Source of the DNA: Mycoavidus cysteinexigens_B
GTDB lineage: Bacteria; Pseudomonadota; Gammaproteobacteria; Burkholderiales; Burkholderiaceae
Direction: 5' to 3'
NCBI GenBank assembly: GCA_031963465.1
Contig: JASSUG010000001.1
Location: forward strand, 124,001 to 188,000
DNA: 64,000 nt
The notes beneath the pieces are model-generated. The model worked only from the letters and a program-made list of their open reading frames with translations, searched no databases and was not told the DNA's origin. Below, piece after piece: positions 1-8,116 of this stretch. Made by a program: the position numbers and the translations under genes. Each line of letters begins with the position of its first letter. Within the stretch, counting starts at the first letter, position 1.

Positions 1-1489
1 AAGCCGTTTGCAGTGCGTGCATATCTACTTGTGTTCGCAGCGCTTGCAGCGTGTCCTGGACACTCTGGGAGATTTGCCCCCATACGCGTACATATTCCGC
101 AGCCTTAGGCGCCGATGCTTCGCTGTTTAAGCGCTTAATCAAGTCGGCATAAGCTGTCCAAAATGTGCGCAGCAGCGCTTCTGCACCATTTTGCGCCAGC
201 AGCCGCTCCAATAACTTAAAGAAAACCAGATGGCGGCCCTGCTGCTGATACACGGCCTGACCGCTCGCCTGCTGTGAGGCAAAGCGGGGCATATCTTCAA
301 TACGCACCGTCGTTGCTTTAACAAAATCCTGAACGCAGAGTTCATACCCATTGGCACATAACGAGACGGGAATGATGCCGTGCTGATCCAGATAGTCAGT
401 ACGGATTTTTAAAAAAGCCATTTCCGTCAAAACATGATGAAAATCCGCTTGTTGGGAATATGTATTGACCACCGTCCGTATTTCGGTTTCTGCCTGCGCG
501 GGATTTTGCTGAGCCAGTCCGTAGGCTTTTTTCAAGTCTGCACAATAGGCTTGATAGAGTTTTCCCGCTTCTCCCCATTGCAGATAGTGCCCTAAGACCT
601 GCGAACCACAGACAATCACTTTATCGACTGGTTGGATCCCGCCTATGGCGGTGGGTAACAAACAGAACTGGCTAGTGAGAATATCGTCCACCCTGGCCGC
701 GTCTTCTCGGGTGCTTAACGCAGAGGGCGCTTGCAGCCCCTTTGGCCGTTGATCGGAATAGAGATTAACGCCCACCTTGACCAGGTGATCAATCAGGAAT
801 TTCGACGTACCTGCATCCGCCATGCCGTAATGCGGGTTGTCATGGGCGTAGACTAAAAAGACACTGGGCCATACGCTCGATAAATCCAAACTCTGAAACG
901 TCTTCAGCGTTTCCGTAAACAACTGGTTAACCAAGTCATTCTTTTCCTCGATGCCTTCGAGTATGCGTGGCGAGAGTGCTGCATTCTGGGCAGGTTCAGC
1001 CAATGTTGATGGAATATCGGCGGAAATGGAGGAGGAGTTGACGGCGGAGGATAGCGCAGGAGTATGCAAGGTCTCGCTGGTCTGCGCGGCGATGAGAGAC
1101 CGGTTCGTCAGCGCAGTTGGGGGCAGTACTGCACCAGCTGAGAAAATACTTGACTGAGGGGCTAGGCCAGGATGGCCCCACTTTTGCGCTTTTTTATAGC
1201 TTGCCTGTGCCCTATTGGGTTGCCCTAACTGCTCTAGCACTTGGCCGCGCTCAAAGTAAGTAGTGCCGATTTTATTGCGCAGCGTTTGATCGGCCAGTGT
1301 CTCAGGGGAGAGCGCCTTTTTGAAGGCACGCTTTGCTTGGGACAACGAAATTTCCGCATCGTCAAAGAAGATTGCAGCGAGATGGCGATCCTGGGTTTGT
1401 CGAGCGATATTTAAATAACCGTTAGCAAGGCCAAGCATTTGCTCTGCAGAGAGCGCGCTGCGTGATGACGAAAAGATGCTGCCCAACAT
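1..1489 (-). CDS. TIR/SEFIR-like effector protein, N-terminal part (gene continues beyond the left edge)
   Basis: An uninterrupted minus-strand reading frame runs from ATG at 1489 to the window edge, about 496 codons with no stop. A strong Shine-Dalgarno sequence (GGGGAAG) lies just upstream of the ATG. Residues 1-110 look TPR-like (helical, with AxAxxSYKKAQK). A low-complexity linker follows, then a domain beginning FLVYAHDNPHYGMADAGTSK. It resembles the N-terminal region of the 1679-residue NACHT-WD40 protein at 47920 through many shared motifs: YAHDN, LYSDQ, CLLP, PVDKV, FHHVLTEMAFL, HGIIPV. The FLVYAHD strand and the later acidic helix suggest a TIR or SEFIR fold; this is inference. Whether NACHT and WD40 modules follow cannot be seen. 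The 128-bp repeat array lies in its upstream region. Confidence 0.82.
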   Translation of the reverse strand, partial: MLGSIFSSSRSALSAEQMLGLANGYLNIARQTQDRHLAAIFFDDAEISLSQAKRAFKKALSPETLADQTLRNKIGTTYFERGQVLEQLGQPNRAQASYKKAQKWGHPGLAPQSSIFSAGAVLPPTALTNRSLIAAQTSETLHTPALSSAVNSSSISADIPSTLAEPAQNAALSPRILEGIEEKNDLVNQLFTETLKTFQSLDLSSVWPSVFLVYAHDNPHYGMADAGTSKFLIDHLVKVGVNLYSDQRPKGLQAPSALSTREDAARVDDILTSQFCLLPTAIGGIQPVDKVIVCGSQVLGHYLQWGEAGKLYQAYCADLKKAYGLAQQNPAQAETEIRTVVNTYSQQADFHHVLTEMAFLKIRTDYLDQHGIIPVSLCANGYELCVQDFVKATTVRIEDMPRFASQQASGQAVYQQQGRHLVFFKLLERLLAQNGAEALLRTFWTAYADLIKRLNSEASAPKAAEYVRVWGQISQSVQDTLQALRTQVDMHALQTA

Positions 1490-1767
1490 ATCACTTCCCC
1501 TTTGTTATTTTTTGCTAGGATCAAGTGCGCTAAGAGCATGATGGTATCGAATGATACTCGCGCTCCTTGATCAGTTGTTCCGGCACGGACGGCGAGTATA
1601 TCTCTACTCTCTACTATGCCGGTTCTGTCACCGGTTGAACGCGCAACTTAAGTGTTCAAAAGAGGGAAGCAATGTCCGGTTGAACAAAACTCCAATGGGT
1701 CATGCCAACGAGACATTTTTTGTGTCTCAATAGCGTCGTAATCGACCTGTCGGTCGCAAGGCGCGCT

Positions 1768-2243
1768 GAAGAAACAAAATAGCCTCAGTTTTTTTTGATT
1801 CCGAAATGGACGAAAAATAATCCTTATTTATCAACAACTTAAATTTGTTTCTTGAAAGCATAGTAGGCGGCCAGCCGGACGCCAGGCGTTCGGAAGAAAC
1901 AAAATAGCTTCAATTTATTTTTACGATTCCGAAATAGACGAAAAATAATTCTTATTTATCAAGCACTTAAATTTGTTTCTTAAGAGCATAGTAGGCGGCC
2001 AGCCGGACGCCAGGCGTTCGGAAGAAACAAAATAGCTTCAATTTATTTTTACGATTCCGAAATAGACGAAAAATAATTCTTATTTATCAAGCACTTAAAT
2101 TTGTTTCTTAAGAGCATAGTAGGCGGCCAGCCGGACGCCAGGCGTTCGGAAGAAACAAAATAGCTTCAATTTATTTTTACGATTCCGAAATAGACGAAAA
2201 ATAATTCTTATTTATCAAGCACTTAAATTTGTTTCTTAAGAGG
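1768..2243. repeat. Tandem array of a 128-bp unit, three near-perfect copies plus one degenerate copy
   Basis: Units start at 1861, 1989 and 2117 with a period of exactly 128 bp and essentially no mismatches. A diverged copy precedes them from about 1768. Each unit carries an inverted repeat (AAGAAACAAA ... TTTGTTTCTT) about 88 bp across, and a near-palindrome CCGGACGCC-A-GGCGTTCGG between these arms. The array lies in the otherwise gene-free 980 bp between the minus-strand effector gene and the Fic gene. Copies abut with no unique spacers, so this is not a CRISPR. The palindromic unit resembles an amplified MITE or a regulatory repeat. Confidence 0.9.
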
Positions 2244-2341
2244 GCCTTGTTTTAGGTTTTCGGCACGATATTGTTTAACCTCTAAAGGCTAATTTTAGGC
2301 GCTGCTGACTGTGAGATAAGAGAGTGTCTGGAGGAATTTAG

Positions 2342-2454
2342 TTTGCAATTAATGTGAGCACGTGGCGATGGAATGCGAGTTGATGATGATAAATGCAAGC
2401 TCATTTGCAGATAATTTGAGCTTGGACGCTCCGCTAGTTGCAATTAATCTGAGC
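2342..2454 (+). repeat. Three imperfect 17-bp repeats, possible insertion-sequence end remnant
   Basis: TTGCAATTAATGTGAGC (2343), TTGCAGATAATTTGAGC (2405) and TTGCAATTAATCTGAGC (2438) are spaced over about 110 bp. They end 16 bp before the truncated Fic reading frame. Multiple sub-terminal repeats of this kind are typical of IS21-family ends; that assignment is inference. No transposase gene remains here. Confidence 0.5.
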
Positions 2455-2469
2455 CAGAAAGTGCGCTGA

Positions 2470-3342
2470 TTGCGAGCATGGCCGGTTTCAAAAGCGAGCC
2501 GTTACAACTATGTCGTAGCACTCGAACATGGTTTGCGCCTGCTCAAAGAAGGGCTGCCATTGTCGTTGCGGTTGATTCGAGAAGTGCACAGCGTTCTGTT
2601 AGCAGAGGGTCGTGGTTGTAGGCTAACCCCAGGGGAATTTCGACGCAGCCAAAACTGGATTGGGGGCACACGGCCAGGCAATGCGGCTTTCGTTCCACCT
2701 CCCACTGAGGAAGTGCTCGCGTGTATGAGCAAGCTCGAGCTATTTCTTCATGACCAGCCAGAGCCAACGCCAGTCTTGCTTAAAGTAGCGCTAGCGCATG
2801 TGCAGTTTGAAACGATTCACCCATTTCTCGAGGGTAATGGTCGCTTGGGCCGCCTCCTGATCACGTTGCTCCTATGTGAACAGAAGGTGTTACGAGAACC
2901 CATGCTCTATCTGAGCCTCTATTTCAAAACCCATCGCCAATACTATTATGAGTTGCTTAATAATGTCCGTTTGACTGGTGAATGGGAGGCTTGGCTCGAT
3001 TTTTTTACTGAAGCCATTACTGTCACCGCTACTCAGGCAGTGGAAACGGCGCAACAACTTCTCGAATTGCTCGCTCAGGATCGAGAAAAAATGAATAAGC
3101 TGGGCAGAGCGGCACCTTCTGCTTTGCAAATCCACCAAATACTTATAGAGCGCCCCATTACCACCTCGGGCTGGTTAGTAAAGAAAACGGGTCTAGCACC
3201 CGCCACTGTCAATAAGACATTGGCTCACATGGAAAAACTAGGTATCGTACAAGCACTCACCGCTCAGAAGCGAAACCGCCTGTTCAGTTATGCAAGGTAT
3301 ATAGAAATAGTGGATCGAGGTATAGGGCCATTGGAAAAATGA
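2470..3342 (+). CDS. Fic-domain protein (AMP-transferase fold), 5'-truncated
   Basis: The Fic catalytic motif HPFLEGNGRLGR is intact near residue 117: His for catalysis, and the GNGR anion hole for nucleotide phosphates. The core is preceded by the family segment TPGEFRRSQNWIGGTRPGNAAFVPPP. Residues 215-280 form a winged-helix domain (TTSGWLVKKTGLAPATVNKTL). Family members normally carry about 100 more N-terminal residues, including the auto-inhibitory (S/T)xxxEG(T/N) helix; that part is missing. The only available starts are a TTG at 2470 or later codons, and a stop lies directly upstream. The protein is therefore either a decayed remnant or a de-repressed Fic enzyme that would modify target hydroxyls with AMP. 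Confidence 0.8.
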   Translation: MRAWPVSKASRYNYVVALEHGLRLLKEGLPLSLRLIREVHSVLLAEGRGCRLTPGEFRRSQNWIGGTRPGNAAFVPPPTEEVLACMSKLELFLHDQPEPTPVLLKVALAHVQFETIHPFLEGNGRLGRLLITLLLCEQKVLREPMLYLSLYFKTHRQYYYELLNNVRLTGEWEAWLDFFTEAITVTATQAVETAQQLLELLAQDREKMNKLGRAAPSALQIHQILIERPITTSGWLVKKTGLAPATVNKTLAHMEKLGIVQALTAQKRNRLFSYARYIEIVDRGIGPLEK

Positions 3343-3353
3343 CGCGCTCTAAC

Positions 3354-3386
3354 CTAGAGTTGTGGGGCACTCTTAGTGGGTTTTTT
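3354..3386 (+). terminator. Probable intrinsic terminator after the Fic gene
   Basis: An imperfect hairpin (CTAGAGT ... ACTCTTAG) is followed by a run of six T. It lies between the convergent Fic and nadB genes. The stem is weak. Confidence 0.4.
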
Positions 3387-3405
3387 GTTACAGACCGATT
3401 AATAT

Positions 3406-5034
3406 TTAACGCTGCCGCGCCAGCACAGTAGGCCGCGCTTTAGCAAGCTGGTCAGGCCAATCTCGGCTGAAATGTAGGCCGCGGCTTTCACGCCGTGAGC
3501 ATGCGCTGTCGACAATCAGCGCTGCGACATCGACTAGGTTACGTAACTCGAGCAAATCCCGGCTAATGCGGAAGTTTGCATAATATTCATCGATTTCACT
3601 GCGCAAGAGTGCAATTCTATGTTTGGCGCGCGACAAACGTTTATCGGTGCGGACAATGCCAACATAGTTCCACATCAGTCGGCGTAGTTCGTCCCAGTTA
3701 TGGGTAATCACTACTTCTTCGTCCGGGTCTGTCACGCGGCTTTCATCCCAGACGGGCAGCGGTGCACTCGGACGATATGGATTGTTGGCGAGATCAGCTT
3801 GAATCGCGAGCGCACTTGAGTGCGCCATGACGACGCATTCGAGCAGAGAATTGCTGGCTAGCCGGTTAGCGCCATGTAAGCCAGTGTAAGCCGTCTCTCC
3901 AATTGCAAAGAGCCCGACAAGATCAGTGCGGCCAGATACATCGGTGACAACTCCGCCGCAGGTGTAATGTGCCGCCGGCACAACCGGAATCGGCTGGCGC
4001 GTAATATCGATACCAAATTCTAGGCAGCGCGAGAGAATGGTTGGAAAATGGGCGTGCAAAAACTCCGCCGGCAGGTGACTAATATCGAGATGAACATAGT
4101 CGATGCCGTGCTTTTTGATTTCAAAATCGATGGCGCGCGCCACAATATCGCGTGGCGCAAGCTCAGCGCGTGCATCGTGCGTGGGCATAAAGCGTATGCC
4201 ATTGCCGTCGCTAGTCGGGAGCTTGAGTAGGCCGCCTTCACCACGCACCGCCTCGCTGATTAAAAATGACTTTGCATAGGGGTGGTAAAGGCAGGTGGGA
4301 TGGAATTGGATAAACTCCATATTCGCAATCTGGCAGCCTGCCCGCCAAGCGATCGCAATGCCGTCGCCGGTTGCGGTATCGGGGTTGGTTGTATAGAGAT
4401 AGACTTTACCTGCGCCGCCAGTGGCGAGTATCGTATGCTGGGCTTGTAGGGTGAGGGTGCGGCCGTTGCTTGAATCTAGTACGTATAAGCCATTGCAACG
4501 CCGCCCGGACGAGTCTGGCAGGGCGGTTGTGATCAGGTCAATTGCAAAATGCTCTTCAAGCAGCGTGATATTAGGGTGTGCGCGTACGCGCTGGGCTAAC
4601 GTGGTCACCACCGCATGGCCAGTGGCGTCTGCTGCGTGAATAATCCGCCGGTGGCTATGGCCACCCTCGCGGGTTAAATGAAAGCCAAACTCGCTGGCAT
4701 CATCGCGTGTAAAAGGCACACCTTGCTTGATCAGCCATTCGATCGCCTGCTGGCCCCGTTCAAGGATAAAGCGGGTCATGCGTTCATGACACAGCCCACC
4801 GCCAGCAATCAGCGTATCTTGTACATGGTTTTCAATACTGTCTGCTGAGTCTAACGCAGCGGCAATACCGCCTTGCGCCCAGTCGCTCGCGCTGTCTTGT
4901 ATTGAGCGCTTAGCAATTACCGCTACGCGCAACGTAGGGGCGAGTTTTAAGGCGGCACTTAAGCCAGCTAGGCCACTGCCTACGATGACAACGTCGAAAT
5001 TTAAGTGTTTGGAAGAGTCTTCAAGGTTTGGCAT
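3406..5034 (-). CDS. nadB: L-aspartate oxidase
   Basis: This 542-residue flavoprotein oxidises L-aspartate to iminoaspartate, the first step of de novo NAD synthesis in the cytoplasm. The N-terminal FAD-binding Rossmann motif is clear (DVVIVGSGLAGLSAAL, residues about 15-30). It is followed by WAQGGIAAA, the flavin/active-site segment EGGHSHRRI and the late motif GGVVTDVSGRT. Length matches the family. The start ATG at 5034 places the Rossmann strand at the expected distance. It lies downstream of rpmB-rpmG on the same strand, behind a strong terminator, so it probably has its own promoter in the 100-bp gap. Confidence 0.95.
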   Translation of the reverse strand: MPNLEDSSKHLNFDVVIVGSGLAGLSAALKLAPTLRVAVIAKRSIQDSASDWAQGGIAAALDSADSIENHVQDTLIAGGGLCHERMTRFILERGQQAIEWLIKQGVPFTRDDASEFGFHLTREGGHSHRRIIHAADATGHAVVTTLAQRVRAHPNITLLEEHFAIDLITTALPDSSGRRCNGLYVLDSSNGRTLTLQAQHTILATGGAGKVYLYTTNPDTATGDGIAIAWRAGCQIANMEFIQFHPTCLYHPYAKSFLISEAVRGEGGLLKLPTSDGNGIRFMPTHDARAELAPRDIVARAIDFEIKKHGIDYVHLDISHLPAEFLHAHFPTILSRCLEFGIDITRQPIPVVPAAHYTCGGVVTDVSGRTDLVGLFAIGETAYTGLHGANRLASNSLLECVVMAHSSALAIQADLANNPYRPSAPLPVWDESRVTDPDEEVVITHNWDELRRLMWNYVGIVRTDKRLSRAKHRIALLRSEIDEYYANFRISRDLLELRNLVDVAALIVDSACSRRESRGLHFSRDWPDQLAKARPTVLARQR

Positions 5035-5052
5035 CTACAAGCCAGGTGCAGC

Positions 5053-5110
5053 AAAAACCCCGCACAAAACAGCTGCATCACAACGATGAGCAACTGCTGG
5101 CGGGGTTTTT
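5053..5110 (-). terminator. Intrinsic terminator of the rpmB-rpmG unit
   Basis: Read on the minus strand, AAAAACCCCGC pairs with GCGGGGTTTTT across a 36-nt loop and ends in a T run. It sits between the rpmG stop and the nadB start. Confidence 0.75.
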
Positions 5111-5134
5111 GTTTATTCGGTGATCTAAAACCGC

Positions 5135-5302
5135 TTACTTGAGCTTTGTTTCTGTATAAGAAACATGCTTGCGCACAACCGGATCGAACTTCATAAGCTC
5201 GATCTTTTCTGGTTTAGTGCGTTTATTTTTTGTCGTGGTATAAAAATGACCAGTGCCAGCTGATGATGCTAGCTTGATTTTTTCACGTCCGCCTTTAGCC
5301 AT
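5135..5302 (-). CDS. rpmG: 50S ribosomal protein L33
   Basis: A 55-residue basic protein that begins MAKGGREKIKLASSAGTGHF and ends SYTETKLK. This is a full-length match to the bacterial L33 pattern (TTTKNKRTKPEKIELMKFDP). It is a component of the large subunit near the E site. This copy lacks the CxxC zinc-binding pairs of the C+ paralogue, so it is the zinc-independent form. It lies 12 bp downstream of rpmB on the same strand, the usual rpmB-rpmG pair, and is followed by a strong terminator. Confidence 0.97.
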   Translation of the reverse strand: MAKGGREKIKLASSAGTGHFYTTTKNKRTKPEKIELMKFDPVVRKHVSYTETKLK

Positions 5303-5314
5303 GATTCATACCCC

Positions 5315-5548
5315 TTAAATTTCGCCACGTGCGCGCAGATCGGCGAGCACGGCATCAATTCCTTTCTTATCGATCAGGCGTAATGCGGCACTCGAGATGC
5401 GCAGTCGCACGTCACGATTTTCGCTTTCTACCCAGATGCGACGATACTGCAAATTCGGTAAATAGCGGCGTTTTGTTCTGTTATTGGCATGGGAAACATT
5501 GTTGCCAACCATTGGCCCTTTCCCGGTTACCTTACATTTTCGTGCCAT
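5315..5548 (-). CDS. rpmB: 50S ribosomal protein L28
   Basis: A 77-residue protein beginning MARKCKVTGKGPMVGNNVSHANNRTKRR, the canonical L28 N-terminus, and ending in the conserved ALRLIDKKGIDAVLADLRARGE. It is a 50S assembly and structural protein, co-transcribed with rpmG. The upstream region towards radC contains a 19-bp tandem array that may lie in its leader or promoter. Confidence 0.97.
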   Translation of the reverse strand: MARKCKVTGKGPMVGNNVSHANNRTKRRYLPNLQYRRIWVESENRDVRLRISSAALRLIDKKGIDAVLADLRARGEI

Positions 5549-5648
5549 TGAGCACTCCTGGTACGCTAAATTCTAGCTGCAGTAGTATGACCACTGCGCG
5601 TTGCAAAAAAGATTATAAAAACAGGAGCGAGATTCTAGCATAAAAACT

Positions 5649-5744
5649 TTCGCTTGGTGCATTTGCGTTCGCTTGGTGCATTTGCGTTCGCTTGGTGCAT
5701 TTATGTTCGCTTGGTGCATTTGTGTTCGGTTGGTGACGTTTGCG
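5649..5744. repeat. 19-bp tandem repeat array upstream of rpmB
   Basis: The unit TTCGCTTGGTGCATTTGCG starts at 5649, 5668, 5687, 5706 and 5725. The first two copies are identical, the next two differ at one or two positions, and the last is degenerate. It occupies the roughly 310-bp gap between radC and rpmB, in which nothing else is evident. Because 19 is not a multiple of 3, the array is unlikely to be coding. Confidence 0.9.
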
Positions 5745-5861
5745 TTTTGTCCCTTTTTTAATTTCACGCCGGAAGCCACTGGCGGACTATATGAACTAAT
5801 GCATAGCACCTATGCGGTATCTGCGGCAAATCATGTTGCCATCTGCGCTTGACCGTTTGCC

Positions 5862-6563
5862 TCAAAGCCAGCCCTTTTCAGAGAACGACAAAATGGCATT
5901 AGAGGCAACGATAAAATGATCCAACAGCTTAATCTCAAATAACGCCAGGACGGTTTTCAGCTGCTTAGTTAAATGTTGGTCGGCCGGGCTTGCGGCGACA
6001 GTGCCAGAGGGGTGGTTATGGGCCACGATAAGAGACGCCGCGTTTAATAGTAACGCTTGTCGAGAGATTTCTCGCGGATAAACGGTGGTTTGGGTTAACG
6101 TTCCGCGTGATGACTCTTCCGCCCGAATCAGCCGATGGCGCGCATCAAGGTATAGGCAAACAAAAACTTCATAAGGGCGCGTGCCGATCAGCAGTTTTAA
6201 ATAGTCTCGGACCGCCGTGGGCGACTCTAGGTAGGTGTTATTTCGTAATTCTTCGGCTAGCGCGCGTTGAATAAGTTCGCTGATTGCATGGAGTTGAGCA
6301 ATTTTGGCGGGTCCCATGCCATGCACGGCGTTCAGATCCGCATGTGAAGCGTTCAATAAAGCGCGTAGCGAACCAAAATGATTGATTAAAGTGCGCCCAA
6401 GGTCAACCGCGCTTTGTCCGGCGACCCCAACGCGTAAAAAAATGGCCAGCAGCTCGGCATCTGATAAGGCCGCGGAGCCGGCATTGGCTAATTTTTCGCG
6501 CGGGCGTTCGCTATTTGGCCAAGCGTGAATGGGATGGCGGCTTCCGTTGGTTAACTGTCTCAT
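5862..6563 (-). CDS. radC: RadC-family JAB/MPN-domain protein
   Basis: A 233-residue protein. Residues about 20-90 form the helix-hairpin-helix-like N-terminal region (AALSDAELLAIFLRVG...GMGPAKIAQL). Residues 110-233 carry the JAB domain with the metal-binding HNHPSG...SPADQHLTKQLK motif (HxHx7Sx2D) at about 187-205. Length and both motifs match RadC. Despite its name, a role in DNA repair is unproven and the biochemical function is unknown. It is transcribed divergently from slpA. ATG at 6563 is the first in-frame start. Confidence 0.93.
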   Translation of the reverse strand: MRQLTNGSRHPIHAWPNSERPREKLANAGSAALSDAELLAIFLRVGVAGQSAVDLGRTLINHFGSLRALLNASHADLNAVHGMGPAKIAQLHAISELIQRALAEELRNNTYLESPTAVRDYLKLLIGTRPYEVFVCLYLDARHRLIRAEESSRGTLTQTTVYPREISRQALLLNAASLIVAHNHPSGTVAASPADQHLTKQLKTVLALFEIKLLDHFIVASNAILSFSEKGWL

Positions 6564-6652
6564 CTGGGTTAAGTCGCTTACAATATCGTTTTTTTGTGTT
6601 TTACGGTGCAGTTTTTTTGCAACCGGTTTGATAAATATTGATTAAGCATCGC

Positions 6653-7108
6653 ATGACCCTGACTCATATTAATGTAGTGAAGCAAGGCTCGCACATTACG
6701 CTGCACTACCGCCTCTCGTTAGCAGAGGGTGCTGATATCGTGAATACTTTCGATGATCGGCCGGCTACTTTGTTATTAGGAGCCGGTCAAATCGCACCGC
6801 CGCTTGAGGCTATTTTGCTCGGAATGGAAGTAGGAAGCCACTCTACCTTTCGGCTAACACCGGAGCAGGCTTTTGGGGTTCGTAACCCGGAGTTGATTCA
6901 AAAAATCACTTTAACGACTTTGCACGAACATGGGGTGGGTAGTGATGAATTTGTGCCAGGAGATTTAGTTGAATTCAATGCCCCCAGCGGCGGACGTTAT
7001 GCGGGGGTGTTAAAAGAAATAGATGCAAGTGGAGCGCTGTTTGATTTTAATCACCCGTTAGCGGGTCAGGCGCTTGTTTTTGAAGTGCAGATTATTGGTA
7101 TTTTGTAG
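6653..7108 (+). CDS. slpA: FKBP-type peptidyl-prolyl isomerase, SlpA-like
   Basis: About 151 residues from ATG 6653; a TTG 15 bp earlier is also possible. The FKBP half carries VVKQGSHITLHYRLSLAEGADIVNTF and FRLTPEQAFGVRNPELIQ. The inserted-in-flap (IF) chaperone region precedes the last FKBP strand (DFNHPLAGQALVFEVQII). It catalyses proline cis/trans isomerisation and acts as a chaperone. The gene ends 9 bp before ispH, the conserved slpA-ispH pairing. Confidence 0.9.
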   Translation: MTLTHINVVKQGSHITLHYRLSLAEGADIVNTFDDRPATLLLGAGQIAPPLEAILLGMEVGSHSTFRLTPEQAFGVRNPELIQKITLTTLHEHGVGSDEFVPGDLVEFNAPSGGRYAGVLKEIDASGALFDFNHPLAGQALVFEVQIIGIL

Positions 7109-7117
7109 AGGCCTATC

Positions 7118-8107
7118 ATGACGCACCCTGCTTTAACTGATACCGAGGCAGAGATTCTGCTGGCACAGCCGCGCGGATTTTGTGCGGGGGTTGATCGCGC
7201 GATTGAAATTGTTGAGCGTGCGCTAGCGCGTTTTGGCGCGCCGGTTTATGTGCGCCACGAAATTGTTCATAACGCCTATGTAGTGAGCGATTTGCGCCGC
7301 AAAGGGGCAGTTTTTATTGAATCGCTTGAGCAAGTGCCTGCCGGCAGCACGGTTATTTTTAGTGCGCATGGCGTGCCCAAGGAAGTGCATGAGCAAGCTC
7401 AAAGCCGCGGTTTACATATTTTCGATGCAACCTGCCCATTAGTGACAAAGGTGCATGTCGAAGTGGCTAAAATGTGGGCCAATGGCTATGAGATCATCAT
7501 GATTGGCCACAAAGGCCATCCCGAAGTTGAAGGCACGATGGGACAAGTGCGCGATAGAATGCATCTGGTGGAAGAGCTAGCCGATGTTGAGCAGTTGCAA
7601 GTGACTGATCCACACAAGCTGGCGTATGTGACGCAAACAACTTTATCGGTTGACGACGCAGCGCAGGTGATCGCGGCGTTAAAGAAACGTTTCCCGGCGA
7701 TTCTCGGACCAAAGAAGCAAGACATTTGCTATGCCACGCAGAATCGGCAAGATGCCGTCAAATTTATGGCGCCCCAATGCGACCTGGTGATTGTAGTGGG
7801 CAGTCCGAATAGTTCAAATTCAAATCGTCTGCGCGAAGTGGCGCACAAGCTTGGCGTTCCATCTTATATGGTGGATGAGCCAGCGCAAATTGATCCGGCC
7901 TGGCTTGTGGGTAAACGTCGGGTTGGCGTCACGGCAGGCGCATCAGCGCCTGAAGCGCTCGCGCAAGCGGTGATTGAACGCTTGCGTAAACTTGGCGCGG
8001 CGAAGGTGCGCACCTTAGAGGGCGTTGCTGAAAATGTGTCTTTCCCGCTGCCGCGTGAACTGAGTGCATTAGCCGGTGGCCCGGAAAATTCAAATAAGCC
8101 CAATTAA
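7118..8107 (+). CDS. ispH: 4-hydroxy-3-methylbut-2-enyl diphosphate reductase
   Basis: This 329-residue iron-sulphur enzyme makes IPP and DMAPP in the last step of the non-mevalonate isoprenoid pathway. The three cluster cysteines are visible in PRGFCAGVDRAI, FDATCPLVTKVH and DICYATQNRQ. Substrate-binding His/Glu residues lie in GHKGHPEVEGTMGQ, and SSNSNRL binds the diphosphate. Length is normal. It follows slpA closely and ends 9 bp before livH, so it may be co-transcribed with it. Confidence 0.97.
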   Translation: MTHPALTDTEAEILLAQPRGFCAGVDRAIEIVERALARFGAPVYVRHEIVHNAYVVSDLRRKGAVFIESLEQVPAGSTVIFSAHGVPKEVHEQAQSRGLHIFDATCPLVTKVHVEVAKMWANGYEIIMIGHKGHPEVEGTMGQVRDRMHLVEELADVEQLQVTDPHKLAYVTQTTLSVDDAAQVIAALKKRFPAILGPKKQDICYATQNRQDAVKFMAPQCDLVIVVGSPNSSNSNRLREVAHKLGVPSYMVDEPAQIDPAWLVGKRRVGVTAGASAPEALAQAVIERLRKLGAAKVRTLEGVAENVSFPLPRELSALAGGPENSNKPN

Positions 8108-8116
8108 GGAGGGTAA

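Noticed and set aside
1710..1728. GAGACA ... TGTCTC hairpin as a terminator
   Set aside because: The T run is in the loop, not after the stem, and no gene ends there.
1551..1733. 60-codon plus-strand frame before the repeat array
   Set aside because: No ribosome-binding site and no recognisable sequence. It lies in the upstream region of the divergent effector gene.
1768..2243. Possible CRISPR array
   Set aside because: The 128-bp units are tandem copies without unique spacers, and no cas genes are present.
5573..5809. 78-codon minus-strand frame across the 19-bp repeats
   Set aside because: It simply reads a repeat whose period is not a multiple of three. No ribosome-binding site and no domain.
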